From contig JADEWQ010000054.1 of NCBI GenBank assembly GCA_015207585.1, positions 1 through 35,733 of the forward strand: DNA of 35,733 nucleotides, given 5' to 3'. The position numbers and the translations under genes are program-made. A model generated the notes under the pieces. The model was not told the DNA's origin. It was given only the letters and a program-made list of their open reading frames with translations, and did not search any database. The stretch is from Pleurocapsales cyanobacterium LEGE 06147 (GTDB lineage Bacteria; Cyanobacteriota; Cyanobacteriia; Cyanobacteriales; Xenococcaceae). Numbering within the stretch: position 1 is the stretch's first letter; each line of letters begins with the position of its first letter. Positions 6,789 through 15,608 of this stretch are shown here, piece after piece.

Positions 6789-8819
6789 CTACCTTAAAGT
6801 ATCTAATTTGGTGTAGGGAGGAGCTGATTTAGAGCGAGCCGGAGTTGATTTAGGACGATTTGGAGCTGATAAGGTATCTAATTTAGTGTAGGGAGGAGAC
6901 GACTTAGAACGAGTAGGCACTGGCAAAGGGTCTAATTTTCTGTAAGAAGCAGATTCCCTAGAGGGAGTCGAGACTGACCTAGAACGAGTCGGTATTGACT
7001 GGGAGGAAGGCTCGTATGTCTTATTAGAAACAGAAGTTTTAGTGGCTGCAGTTTTAGCTCGTGCCTTTTGGATAATTGACTTAGTCTGCTTCTGCCAATA
7101 AGTAGTTTTGCTAACTTTCTTAGCCGTGGCGATCGCATCCTGCCAACGACGTTCCTCGAGTGCTTTTTGAGCTGCCTGCAGATGAGTCTCATTGTTCTTC
7201 AACTCTTCCTTCCACTGCTCAATTGCTTCCCGTGCCTCGGCATTCAAAGAAATGCCAGCAGGAATGGCAGTGGCGATCGCCACTGCTTCCTTAAAATTTC
7301 CTTGTTGATATTTGTTACTAGCGATTTGGAAAATTTTTTCCGACCATAGAGTCATTAGCTCCTGGGCTTCTGAATAAATATTTGTATCTGCCCCAACTTC
7401 AGCGGCTAGGGCGATCGCCTCTTTAAATCTACTTTGCTCTGCCAGTTTCTTCGCTTCAGAAAGCCGGATCTCAGACTGAGTTTGCCTACACTCATGAAGC
7501 AGAGTTTGAGCCTTAGCGTGTAAATCTGAATAATCTGCGGGAAATGTTTCGGCTTGCTGCACGCATTCATTATATTTTGCCGCTGCTTTGAGCCCATCGA
7601 TTTGAGTTAACGCTTCCCGTGCCTGCAAGTAAGATTGCCTATGGACGAGGTAAAAGTAACCAGTAACTATACCAACGAGTATATACCCAATTCCAACCGC
7701 GATCGGCAGTCGAGATTTCTGAAGAGACTGAAAAATATTAGCATGGCTCAACTTTAAATTTGCCGATGGTGCTAATGAAGCTGGGGAAGAAAGCACATTA
7801 ACCTTCTTTTGTGCTTGAGAAAGCGGTATTGAGGACAATTTTAAAGAAACTTTGGTTAGTTCTGGCAGCACTTGGGCTTCGGATGGCTTTCGTACAACCC
7901 CCGACAGTTCGCCTTTAGAAACTACTTCTAACTTTATCTGTCTGTTGTCCGAGACTGGTTGAGTTGAGTAGCGTCGAGCGGCTAGTGATTCTAGTGCTTG
8001 TAGTACTTCAGTTACCGATTGATAGCGGTCTTTAAAGTGATAGCGTACCATTTTGGTGAGGATAGCAGCTAGCTCATCACTAACCCTTACCCGCTCTTGC
8101 CAAATCAGTTCTCCCTCAGCATCTTCCTGCAATTTAAGGGGATCTAATCCCGTGAGTGCTTGAATGGCGATCGTTCCCAATGCATAAATGTCACTGTTCA
8201 AGCGTGGCTTGCCTCGTACCTGTTCTGTTGGCATATATCCTTGAGTGCCAATAGCAATAGTAGTCTGAGTAAAAGCCGGGTAAGATGTAATACCTAGCTC
8301 TCGGACTTGCTTGATGGCACCAAAGTCAATCAAAACCAACTGCTCATCCTCTTGCCGCCTAATCAAGTTGTTTGGATTAATATCCCGATGAATCACTCCG
8401 TAGCTATGAATGAATTCTAGAATTTCCAGAATCTCTTGCAGCAGTTGGATAACTTGGCTTTCTGACCAGCAAAGACCAAGTGGCAGTTCTGTAATAAGCG
8501 GTTGACCTTTAATAAAATCTTCTACCAAATAGAACTCCTCGTCTTCTTCGAAGTAAGCTAATAATCGAGGAATTCGGTCGTGGTTACCCAACTTTTCTAA
8601 GACTTCTGCTTCTGTGTTAAATAAGCGTCTAGCAATTGGCAAAAAGTTAGGCTCGCTACTAACAGGCTTGAGGTGTTTAACCACACACATAGGGTGTCCG
8701 GGTCGGTCGATGTCTTCAGCTATGTAAGTTTTTCCGAATCCTCCAGCAGCTAAGACTCGAATCACTCGGTAATGACCGCGCAGTAACTTGCCTAACATTG
8801 CCTGTCTTTCCTGAACCAT
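6789..8819 (-). CDS. Membrane-anchored Ser/Thr protein kinase with repetitive C-terminal tail
   Basis: Residues 1-280 form a Hanks-type kinase domain. The glycine loop is AGGFGKT (25-31), the ATP lysine is Lys48, the catalytic loop is HRDINPNN (144-151), DFG is at 165-167, and the PTEQ segment ends the activation loop. The usual lysine two residues after the catalytic Asp is Asn148. A proline/serine-poor linker leads to one membrane span (LPIAVGIGYILVGIVTGYFY, 371-390), then helical repeats rich in Ala/Glu. The last 80 residues are Ser/Pro/Lys-rich with near-repeats of PPYTKLDTL and KLDPLPVP. The kinase is probably cytoplasmic. ATG 8819 is used; Met8 (8798) aligns better with relatives. It is not obviously in an operon with the clpC-type gene, 156 bp away. 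Confidence 0.9.
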   Translation of the reverse strand: MVQERQAMLGKLLRGHYRVIRVLAAGGFGKTYIAEDIDRPGHPMCVVKHLKPVSSEPNFLPIARRLFNTEAEVLEKLGNHDRIPRLLAYFEEDEEFYLVEDFIKGQPLITELPLGLCWSESQVIQLLQEILEILEFIHSYGVIHRDINPNNLIRRQEDEQLVLIDFGAIKQVRELGITSYPAFTQTTIAIGTQGYMPTEQVRGKPRLNSDIYALGTIAIQALTGLDPLKLQEDAEGELIWQERVRVSDELAAILTKMVRYHFKDRYQSVTEVLQALESLAARRYSTQPVSDNRQIKLEVVSKGELSGVVRKPSEAQVLPELTKVSLKLSSIPLSQAQKKVNVLSSPASLAPSANLKLSHANIFQSLQKSRLPIAVGIGYILVGIVTGYFYLVHRQSYLQAREALTQIDGLKAAAKYNECVQQAETFPADYSDLHAKAQTLLHECRQTQSEIRLSEAKKLAEQSRFKEAIALAAEVGADTNIYSEAQELMTLWSEKIFQIASNKYQQGNFKEAVAIATAIPAGISLNAEAREAIEQWKEELKNNETHLQAAQKALEERRWQDAIATAKKVSKTTYWQKQTKSIIQKARAKTAATKTSVSNKTYEPSSQSIPTRSRSVSTPSRESASYRKLDPLPVPTRSKSSPPYTKLDTLSAPNRPKSTPARSKSAPPYTKLDTLR

Positions 8820-8927
8820 TAGCCAATCTCGATTTCAATTCAACTAAGTACTACTTTTTTAAGATTTACGCCAATTTCGATGCTTGTGTTCGATTTTTGG
8901 CGCTCGATGGCATCTGATTTATTTTAA

Positions 8928-9893
8928 TTAAATATATTTATTAAATTTAAAAAAATTTAGTAAAGTATTTAAACTAGTGTTTTTATTGGTCGGTGTTAAT
9001 TTTTCTATTTCTTCAATAGTTTTTGAATTAAGATATTTAAAAATTTGATGTTTTAGAATATATCTACCATTAGTTGTAAAACCAGCAATTTCTTCAGGAA
9101 ATCTTTTTTTTCTTTCTTTGGCAAAATTAACCATAAAACGAGCGCTTCTGAGCAGTCTTTCTCGGAGGTTTTTGTCCAGTATTAATTCCTTATTTTGAAT
9201 TAAATTTAAATTGTTTTGAGAGAAAATATTTTTATGAGCTAATAGCATTCGAGCCACATCGGGGTTTTCTTCCAAAAATACTAAAACTCCTTCTCTGAGA
9301 TAAGCATTGACTCCTTCTATCCCAAGAGTCCCCAAGTCAGCTAAAGCAATAATGCGAGCAGTAATTGATAGTTTTTCTCTTTCATGGTAAAGATGAGGTT
9401 GATATATGCAATTACTGTTATTACCATAAATACAGATAGTAACTTTTATTGCTTCTTTAATAATTTGAATATCGGCATTTGTAAAGATAGCAGAACTCTT
9501 AATACCTGCTTGACTATATTTTTGATTTAGTTTTTCAATATAATTAATTAACTTAGTAATAGTTGCTGCTTCACTAATACCTACCGGACGTTTTCGTGGG
9601 GCATATAGTTGGTCTGGAGGAATAAACTCTTGTACCATATCGTGGGTAACGGCACAAATATTAATTAAACTGTTTAGTCTGCTCAGTTCTACTGGTTCAA
9701 TACTACTCTCAAAAATAGGTTTAAGGGCCTGGAAAATAAGGTTAGCTCTGCGCTTAACTCCATAGGCGTGGGCTACCGTATGATAGTAAAGTTGTTTTTG
9801 TTTGGTTTCGCGCCTAATTTCTTGAAGCGCAAAATTCTCTACTAATTTAGCCATTTCGGCGAATGAGTTAGGGAGTTTGCCCTCATCATTCAT
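8928..9893 (-). CDS. HD-domain protein, putative phosphohydrolase
   Basis: The 321-residue protein carries the metal-binding pattern of the HD superfamily: YYHTVAHAYGV (His38, His42), AVTHDMV (His84, Asp85) and ALADLGTLG (Asp186). Such proteins hydrolyse phosphate esters of nucleotides or signalling molecules, but the substrate cannot be read here. The C-terminal 100 residues are Lys/Asn-rich with no recognised domain. The gene is notably AT-rich compared with its neighbours, which could mean later acquisition or relaxed selection. No membrane segment or signal peptide is visible. Confidence 0.78.
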   Translation of the reverse strand: MNDEGKLPNSFAEMAKLVENFALQEIRRETKQKQLYYHTVAHAYGVKRRANLIFQALKPIFESSIEPVELSRLNSLINICAVTHDMVQEFIPPDQLYAPRKRPVGISEAATITKLINYIEKLNQKYSQAGIKSSAIFTNADIQIIKEAIKVTICIYGNNSNCIYQPHLYHEREKLSITARIIALADLGTLGIEGVNAYLREGVLVFLEENPDVARMLLAHKNIFSQNNLNLIQNKELILDKNLRERLLRSARFMVNFAKERKKRFPEEIAGFTTNGRYILKHQIFKYLNSKTIEEIEKLTPTNKNTSLNTLLNFFKFNKYI

Positions 9894-9988
9894 TGTTAGT
9901 TAGTTGATTTACAAAAATTTAATTGTAAAGAAGAAGGAAGAGGGAAGATGGGAAGATGCGGTTTTATAGAACGCGGAGATTTGAGCCT

Positions 9989-10035
9989 TCCCCGTGTCAC
10001 TGTGTCCCCGTGTCTCCTTGTCCCTCATGTCTCCT
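9989..10035. repeat. Low-complexity CCCCGTGTC/CTCC repeat
   Basis: About five degenerate units of the type CCCCGTGTC, TGTCTCCTTG and CATGTCTCC follow each other in the spacer between the HD-domain and HAD genes. This type of short tandem sequence is common in cyanobacterial spacers; no function is implied. Confidence 0.55.
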
Positions 10036-10072
10036 TACTTATTCTTTGCCGCTACGTGGCTTGAGCGTTCAA

Positions 10073-10732
10073 TTAGAACTGAGAATGAGATTTGGATAAA
10101 TTAAGAACATCACAAATCCATCCTACCGCTTCAATTAGATTATGAGCGATATAGTCAGGACGGGTTAGATGTCGTTTGTTTTTGAGTGCGCTGGGCGCGG
10201 GAATCAAGTTCCCGCGCGGGAAGCGCAGTGTGTTCACCGACACTTTTTTACTACGCTCAGTTTGAACTAAAATTCCTTTAGCCCCAACGTTATGGGCAAG
10301 ATCGATATCTGCGCTCTTATCGCCAATCACAAAACTCTGTTGTAAGTTGAGATTATATTCCCAAGCAGCAGCAACTAGCATTCCCGTATTCGGCTTGCGC
10401 CAGGTACTCCAACCCGTAAATTCGGGATTGGTGCCTCCAGCGGTAGGACTTAAATAGGGACAATAATAAAAGGCATCTAACTTAGCTTGTGCTTGAGAGT
10501 ACAACAGTTGACAGAGACGTTCGTGTAGGGCATCAACATGAGATAGAGGATAGTAGTTTTGAGCAGGTCCGGATTGATTGGACACTAGGCAACAGAATAA
10601 ATTAAGGTCGTTCAGTTTGCGGATTGCAGTTGCCACCTCGGGAAGCAGGCGTAAATCTTCGATTTTATGAAGGTAATCCGCTTTAATATTGAGAACGTCG
10701 TTACAGTCAAGAAAAATTGCTGATTTAGCCAC
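10073..10732 (-). CDS. HAD-IIIA hydrolase, GmhB/HisB-N-like, with altered catalytic motif
   Basis: The 219-residue protein resembles heptose-bisphosphate phosphatase GmhB and the HisB N-domain. Recognisable parts are CLVSNQSG (motif II, about residue 48), WRKPNTGML (motif III lysine) and VIGDKSADIDLA (motif IV). Motif I should read DxDGV; here it is DCNDVLN from residue 9, so the general acid/base Asp is Asn11 and the following Gly is Asp12. The zinc loop of GmhB is also absent: only one Cys, in YYCPYLSP. The GTG start at 10732 overlaps the stop of the upstream GT9 gene by 8 bp, so the two are co-translated. Residues about 169-182 are encoded by a palindromic repeat. It may act on a phosphorylated sugar or be inactive. 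Confidence 0.82.
   Translation of the reverse strand: MAKSAIFLDCNDVLNIKADYLHKIEDLRLLPEVATAIRKLNDLNLFCCLVSNQSGPAQNYYPLSHVDALHERLCQLLYSQAQAKLDAFYYCPYLSPTAGGTNPEFTGWSTWRKPNTGMLVAAAWEYNLNLQQSFVIGDKSADIDLAHNVGAKGILVQTERSKKVSVNTLRFPRGNLIPAPSALKNKRHLTRPDYIAHNLIEAVGWICDVLNLSKSHSQF
10187..10227. repeat. Nested palindrome inside the HAD coding sequence
   Basis: GCGCGGGAA (10195-10203) pairs perfectly with TTCCCGCGC (10209-10217) around TCAAG, and an outer pair TGCGC/GCGCA (10187-10191, 10223-10227) closes it. It is read in frame, adding about 14 residues between the ILVQTE strand and the PDYIAHNLIEAV helix, where relatives have only a short loop. Confidence 0.7.
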
Positions 10733-11687
10733 GCCAAATTTGTTCGAGAATGGTTTCTGGTTTGATATCGGCTATCTTACTAGTGGTAGATTGAATGCCA
10801 ATATAACTCTCGCTCTCGGATGGAAGCAACTTCTTAGCATCTGTAGGACCGAACAAAGCAATTGTATAGGTTTCAACTGCCACTGACAGGTGCATCGGCA
10901 CGCTATCGGTACACAACATTAAATTTGCTCCGGCAATGATGGCTGACAATTTACCGAGATCTGGCGGCACGATTGCTTTTAGGTTAGCACTAGTTTCTGT
11001 CATTCTTGCTACCCAGTCACCATTGTCAAAACTTTGGATTAACACAATAGGTAAATCTGGCTGTTTTTGTTCGATATCGGCAACAATTTTCTGCCATTGA
11101 GCTACAGGATAGGTTCGCTCTATTCCTTGACCGAGAGCAAGTTGTTTGGAATTATCGTAAATGAGAATATAGCCGCTATCTTTAATCTCTAAACGTTTCT
11201 GTTCTGCTTCTGCCCAATCAATATCTTCTTTTGGTAAGTTTACCCTCACTGGCGGACAAGAGAGGTTAATCCCCAATCCTCGTACGAGATCGTGATACAT
11301 CTGAGCGATATATTGTTCGCGTTTGAGAGGAACTAGGTGAGTAAAAAACCAGGAAAAATTATTTTGGTAGCTAATTCGCACGGGAATACCATTAAGCCAG
11401 AGTAGTAGCCCTATAGTCCAACGATTGACTACACTTAAGGCTACATCGTACTCGCGATCGCGAATTATGCCTAAAAGATTGAGATAATCGGCGAGACTAT
11501 TGCGGTCTTTGTAGTCGAAGAGTAGTACTTCGTCTACGTTCTTACAGACTCGGTAAGCAGCTTTGGCACGAGGTTCGACTAAAACATCTATAGCTGCATT
11601 GGGATATTGCCTCTTGAGAGTCTCAAGGGTAGGAAAAAATAAAATTTGGTCGCCAATTCCACCAGGAACGAGGGCTAGTATGCGCAT
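10725..11687 (-). CDS. Glycosyltransferase family 9 (heptosyltransferase-like)
   Basis: The protein begins MRILALVPGGIGDQILFFP, the donor-side glycine loop of GT9 enzymes. It also shows the second-domain patterns VLIQSFD and LMLCTDSVPMHLSVAVETYTIALFGPT, where Asp and Pro/His bind the ADP- or GDP-sugar. This gives 320 residues, normal for the family. An upstream TTG could add 13 residues, but the ATG at 11687 gives the canonical N-terminus and is preferred. It overlaps the following HAD gene by 8 bp, suggesting that both act on one surface-sugar pathway such as lipopolysaccharide core or exopolysaccharide. It is divergent from ispD with a 90-bp spacer that must hold both promoters. Confidence 0.87.
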   Translation of the reverse strand: MRILALVPGGIGDQILFFPTLETLKRQYPNAAIDVLVEPRAKAAYRVCKNVDEVLLFDYKDRNSLADYLNLLGIIRDREYDVALSVVNRWTIGLLLWLNGIPVRISYQNNFSWFFTHLVPLKREQYIAQMYHDLVRGLGINLSCPPVRVNLPKEDIDWAEAEQKRLEIKDSGYILIYDNSKQLALGQGIERTYPVAQWQKIVADIEQKQPDLPIVLIQSFDNGDWVARMTETSANLKAIVPPDLGKLSAIIAGANLMLCTDSVPMHLSVAVETYTIALFGPTDAKKLLPSESESYIGIQSTTSKIADIKPETILEQIWRG

Positions 11688-11777
11688 CTTATATAAAGAG
11701 TAGATAGACCTAACATCTCTGCTCAATTTTAATGGAAGATAGAGCTAAACCATCTGTTTTTTAGGGAAAAATCGAAA

Positions 11778-12473
11778 ATGCATTTATTGATTCCCGCCGC
11801 CGGAATAGGACGTAGAATGGGTAGCGATCGCAATAAACTCTTACTGAGATTGCAGGACAAGCCCTTACTAGCTTGGACTTTACTTGCCGCCGAAGCTTCC
11901 CAGACAATTAGTTGGATTGGCATTATCGGACAAACCTCAGATTTTTCTGATTTTAAGGAATTAATTGCTGAGTTGAAACTGACTAAACCCTTAGAATTTG
12001 TTATAGGGGGAGATACCCGCCAAGAATCAGTTTATAATGGCTTGCAGGCTTTACCAGCCGAGGCAGAGAAAGTTTTAATTCACGATGGGGCGAGGTGTCT
12101 GGCTACGCCAGAATTGTTCGACCGCTGTGCCCATGCTTTGCAAAGCTGTCAGGGATCGATCGCTGCAATTCCCGTTAAGGATACCATCAAGGTAGTCGAT
12201 GAGACAAAAACAATTCAAGCTACCCCAGAGCGACGAAACCTTTGGGCTGCCCAAACCCCGCAAGGATTCGAGGTTGAACTACTAAAACATTGCCATGACC
12301 GAGGACGAAAGTTAGGCTGGGAAGTGACTGATGATGCTGCTTTGTTTGAAAAGTGTCAACTTCCTGTCAAGATCGTTGAGGGAGAAGAAACGAATCTTAA
12401 AGTGACGACACCAGTCGATCTGGCACTCGCCGAATTTATTTTACGTCAGCGATTAACAAAGAAAAGCAACTAA
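11778..12473 (+). CDS. ispD: 2-C-methyl-D-erythritol 4-phosphate cytidylyltransferase
   Basis: IspD joins CTP and methylerythritol phosphate in the plastid-type isoprenoid pathway. The 231 residues contain all family signatures: the CTP loop PAAGIGRRMGSDRNKLLL (residues 6-23), GGDTRQESVYNGL, IHDGARC, the TPQGF segment, VTDDAALFE and GEETNLKVTTPVDL near the end. The length is normal and no key residue is missing. It is transcribed divergently from the GT9 gene. A weak stem (ATCAGT/ACTGAT) lies just after the stop, before the sulfotransferase gene 54 bp downstream, so readthrough is possible. This is a core gene. Confidence 0.96.
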   Translation: MHLLIPAAGIGRRMGSDRNKLLLRLQDKPLLAWTLLAAEASQTISWIGIIGQTSDFSDFKELIAELKLTKPLEFVIGGDTRQESVYNGLQALPAEAEKVLIHDGARCLATPELFDRCAHALQSCQGSIAAIPVKDTIKVVDETKTIQATPERRNLWAAQTPQGFEVELLKHCHDRGRKLGWEVTDDAALFEKCQLPVKIVEGEETNLKVTTPVDLALAEFILRQRLTKKSN

Positions 12474-12527
12474 ATTTTATAGTTTATCAGTCACCATTGA
12501 TTCAATACTGATGGAGACACTTATTTT

Positions 12528-13412
12528 ATGAAGTTGCCCACCTTTCTTATCGTCGGCGTACAAAAAGCTGGCACCACTTCTATTTACAATTATCTTCAAG
12601 AACATCCTCAAGTTTATATGAGTCCCGTCAAGGAGACTAATTTTTTAGAGCAAGATTGGGAAAATCTGCCTCCAGAACAACAAAATAAAAATGGCATTAT
12701 TACATTTGCTGACTATTGCCGACTATTTGCTGATGTCAAAGATGAAATTGCTATTGGCGAAGCCTCTCCTAATTATTTGTTTCATTACGAATCTTCTGCT
12801 GCCAGAATTCAACTTTATGTCCCTGAAGCTCAACTAATTGTTGTCTTGCGCAATCCGATTGAAAGAGCTTATTCCGATTATTTAATGCATGTTCGGGATG
12901 CCATTAGTTATCGCAGCCTTTCCGAACAAATAAAACATAGTCCTCATAAATCTTTTATTATTCGGAAAGGATTTTATTATACACCTTTGCAATATTATTT
13001 AGATAAGTTTGATTCGACAAAAATCAAAGTATTTTTATATGAAGATCTTTGTCAAAAACCCGTAAATTTTATGCAGGAAATGTATCGTTATTTAGGTGTA
13101 GACGATGCATTTGTTCCCAATGTTAGTAAAAAAGCGCAAATAGGAAAAATTCCTAAAAATCGAACAATTAATAACCTTTTGCAAAGAAAAAATCCTCTCA
13201 GAAATATGGCAGCTAGTGCCTTAAAAAGTATTATGACATCGGAAGCAAGACAAATATTGCGCGAGCGCCTTATAGAGCTTAATTCCAAAGATAAAATACA
13301 AACTCCTCTTGCTTCAGAAGATCGACAACAATTAATCGAACTATACCGAGAAGATATTTTTAAACTACAAGATTTAATTGGCAGAGATTTATCCTCTTGG
13401 ATGACTATTTAA
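12528..13412 (+). CDS. PAPS-dependent sulfotransferase
   Basis: The 294-residue protein has the two sulfotransferase signatures for the donor 3'-phosphoadenylyl sulfate: the 5'-phosphosulfate loop VGVQKAGTTSIYNYL (residues 9-23) and the 3'-phosphate motif VVLRNPIERAYSDYL (about 105-119). It lacks a signal peptide, so it is probably cytoplasmic or peripheral. Such enzymes in cyanobacteria sulfate polysaccharides, glycolipids or small metabolites; the acceptor cannot be read. The glycosyltransferase gene 93 bp downstream on the same strand suggests a glycan acceptor. The gene is more AT-rich than ispD. Confidence 0.9.
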   Translation: MKLPTFLIVGVQKAGTTSIYNYLQEHPQVYMSPVKETNFLEQDWENLPPEQQNKNGIITFADYCRLFADVKDEIAIGEASPNYLFHYESSAARIQLYVPEAQLIVVLRNPIERAYSDYLMHVRDAISYRSLSEQIKHSPHKSFIIRKGFYYTPLQYYLDKFDSTKIKVFLYEDLCQKPVNFMQEMYRYLGVDDAFVPNVSKKAQIGKIPKNRTINNLLQRKNPLRNMAASALKSIMTSEARQILRERLIELNSKDKIQTPLASEDRQQLIELYREDIFKLQDLIGRDLSSWMTI

Positions 13413-13505
13413 CGTTACCGTTCAAATTCAATATGGACGAGATTAGAAGTAAATAGTAGTAACTGGTAACTGTTTACTGGTCACTGTTCTATTCCCAATT
13501 CTCTA

Positions 13506-14453
13506 ATGAAAAAGTTCTTACCATTAGTTTCAGTAATTGTTCCAATCTATAACGGCGAAACAGATTTACCAGATTTAATTGAATGTCTGAAAGCGCAAAC
13601 TTATCCTCAAGAAAAAGTAGAGTATCTGCTAGTAGATAATAATAGTAGCGATCGCACTGAGACAATCCTAGCAACAGCAGCAAAAGAAGCTGCAAACAAA
13701 GGAATTAATCTATGTCACCTCAGCGAACGACAGATACAAAGTTCTTATGCAGCGCGTAATCTGGGTATTCGTACAGCTAAAGCCGAAATTTTAGCTTTTA
13801 CCGATGCTGATTGTCGTCCTCAGCCAGATTGGTTAGAAAAGTTAGTCCAACCTTTTGCCGATCCTCAAGTTGGTATAGTAGTGGGAGAAATAGTTGCTCT
13901 TGCGGGAAAGACTTTACTAGAAAAATATGGCGATCGCTATCAATTAATGTCCCAAAAATTTTTAGTAGAACATCCTTTTTGTCCCTACGGTCAAACCGCA
14001 AATATAGCCATTAGAAAACAAGCTTTTGCCGATGTAGGATTATTCCGTCCTTATTTAACTACTGGCGGCGATGCAGATATGTGTTGGCGCATTCAGCGAG
14101 AAGGAAATTGGCAACTAGCATATGCACCAGAAGCAATTATTCTTCACCGACACCGTTCCAATCTAAAGAACTTTCGCAGTCAGTGGCGACGTTATGGTTG
14201 TTCTAATCGTTACCTCCACGAACTTCACGGTGTAGATTTAATGCGTCAATTAACTCCTACCGAAACTATCTATCGTCTCAATCGTTGGTTACTGAAGGAA
14301 CTACCTAAAGATACAATTAAGGCGATCGCGGGTAAAGCTCATTTAGTAGATTTAGTGAAAACCCCTATCGATCTGATTGGTTTTCATGCCAGAACAAAAG
14401 GACAACAAGAAAGTAAATTACCAGAAGAAGCCAAACAAATTGAGTGGCTTTGA
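13506..14453 (+). CDS. Family 2 glycosyltransferase
   Basis: Residues 8-130 form a GT-A fold. VSVIVPIYNGETDLPDLIE is the nucleotide-binding start, LLVDNNSSDRT carries the family Asp, and the metal-binding DxD-type motif is FTDADCRPQPDW. Further on, GGDADMCWRIQREG corresponds to the acceptor-side ED/QRW-like region. The remaining 100 residues are helical without clear membrane spans, so this is likely a soluble or peripheral transferase. It follows the sulfotransferase gene by 93 bp on the same strand and probably builds the same surface glycan. Confidence 0.9.
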   Translation: MKKFLPLVSVIVPIYNGETDLPDLIECLKAQTYPQEKVEYLLVDNNSSDRTETILATAAKEAANKGINLCHLSERQIQSSYAARNLGIRTAKAEILAFTDADCRPQPDWLEKLVQPFADPQVGIVVGEIVALAGKTLLEKYGDRYQLMSQKFLVEHPFCPYGQTANIAIRKQAFADVGLFRPYLTTGGDADMCWRIQREGNWQLAYAPEAIILHRHRSNLKNFRSQWRRYGCSNRYLHELHGVDLMRQLTPTETIYRLNRWLLKELPKDTIKAIAGKAHLVDLVKTPIDLIGFHARTKGQQESKLPEEAKQIEWL

Positions 14454-14561
14454 TTGAGTATAAGCTTCAGATAGTGAGTTATTCATAATTGACAATGACA
14501 AAAAGGTTACTTCCTTGCCTAAAAGCGATCGCCCCTACTAATAACTGCTCACTGTTTGACA

Positions 14562-14593
14562 GCGAGCCCGCGCAGCGGGTGCTGCCGCACCGC
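14562..14593 (-). repeat. Double-hairpin palindromic element, 32 bp
   Basis: Read on the minus strand it begins GCGGTGCGGCAGCACC and ends GCGCGGGCTCGC. GGTGC-GGCA-GCACC is the first hairpin and CCCGC-TGC-GCGGG the second. It lies one base beyond the methyltransferase stop codon. It is the same element as those at 24319 and 28198. Confidence 0.8.
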
Positions 14594-14594
14594 G

Positions 14595-15437
14595 CTAAAC
14601 CCAATTCCGTGCCACAGTGATATCAAAAGTAACTTCATCCGAAAGGACAACATCAAAAGATTCGTAATTTTGCTGACACCACGTCTTAAACTCTTGAATC
14701 GCTTTTTGAAATTCTGCCTCAGAAACTAACCAGCACAATCCAAAAGCCTTAGACTGAAAAGCATCAAATAATTCGCTCACAGACTGAGATTGTTGCCATC
14801 GCGCCGCAGTTATTGTTTCTACTGTTGCACCTTGCTCTTTTAATACTCGCTGCATTTCTTCTCCAAAAGGACTGAATTTTTTTTCTGGTTGAGTTTCAGT
14901 CTCTGGCTGAGATTTTGCTCGATATTGGCTCACAATTCGGGTAAACGAGTCCCAAAACTCTTTTTGGTATGAAGAGAGTAAATTTTCACAAGCAAGGTAA
15001 ACTCCATTTGGCTTCAAAACTCGCCGAATTTCCGATAACCCTACTAAAGGATCGGCAAGGCAATGAAGTACATGAGTAGTGAGAACAACATCAAAAGAAT
15101 TATCTTCAAACGGTAAACTAGAAGCGTCTCCTTGAATTAAAGTAAGATTTTGAGGCATTTGGATAAACTTACGGCGTAGCTCGTCCATCATTTCTCTAGA
15201 GATATCGATACCCGTGTAAGAATAACCTTTTTGAATAATTGGGAATCCAATTCTTCCAGTACCGATACCTGGTTCGAGAAATTTTGTTGTTGGTTTTGCC
15301 TCTACTATTTGCAAAATGCGATCGCCAATTTGTTCCGCTATAGATTCCGGCAAAGGTCTAGTAGCATCGTATAGTTGCGCGATTTGACTGTAGTAGTTGC
15401 TAATCACAGACCAATCAATCGACATAATAGTAAGCAT
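14595..15437 (-). CDS. Class I SAM-dependent methyltransferase
   Basis: The 280-residue protein has the Methyltransf_11 pattern. Motif I is FLEPGIGTGRIGFP (about 54-67), the acidic ribose-binding residue follows in YTGIDISREMM, motif II is GDASSLPFEDNSFDVVLTTH, and motif III is EIRRVLKPNGVYLACEN. The substrate is unknown; ubiquinone/menaquinone-type and small-molecule enzymes look alike. ATG 15437 is preceded by AGGA; Met5 at 15425 is an alternative. The gene is sandwiched between repeats: a 51-bp inverted-repeat element lies 8 bp before the start, and the 32-bp double hairpin begins one base after the stop. Confidence 0.88.
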   Translation of the reverse strand: MLTIMSIDWSVISNYYSQIAQLYDATRPLPESIAEQIGDRILQIVEAKPTTKFLEPGIGTGRIGFPIIQKGYSYTGIDISREMMDELRRKFIQMPQNLTLIQGDASSLPFEDNSFDVVLTTHVLHCLADPLVGLSEIRRVLKPNGVYLACENLLSSYQKEFWDSFTRIVSQYRAKSQPETETQPEKKFSPFGEEMQRVLKEQGATVETITAARWQQSQSVSELFDAFQSKAFGLCWLVSEAEFQKAIQEFKTWCQQNYESFDVVLSDEVTFDITVARNWV

Positions 15438-15444
15438 AAATCCT

Positions 15445-15495
15445 GTAGGGGCGATTCGCGCTTGCGTAGCACTGCGATAGCAGCATCGCCCCTAC
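15445..15495. repeat. MITE-like element of 51 bp with 11-bp terminal inverted repeats
   Basis: GTAGGGGCGAT (15445-15455) is the exact reverse complement of ATCGCCCCTAC (15485-15495), with smaller palindromes rich in TGCGTAGCA/TGCGATAGCA inside. It lies immediately upstream of the methyltransferase ribosome binding site, so it forms part of its leader. A related stretch GATCGCCCCTACTA occurs at 14528-14541. Confidence 0.7.
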
Positions 15496-15608
15496 TAATT
15501 TATTTTTCAGATTTTTCTTGAGCTTTGCAATTAGCTCGATGAAACTTATTCCTATGAAATGTCTATAGCAAACTTTTCAAGGAAATTTCTGCACGTTGAT
15601 GGCTGAAA

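Noticed and set aside
9989-10035. Possible CRISPR array
   Set aside because: The units are short, degenerate and without spacers of constant length; no cas genes are nearby.
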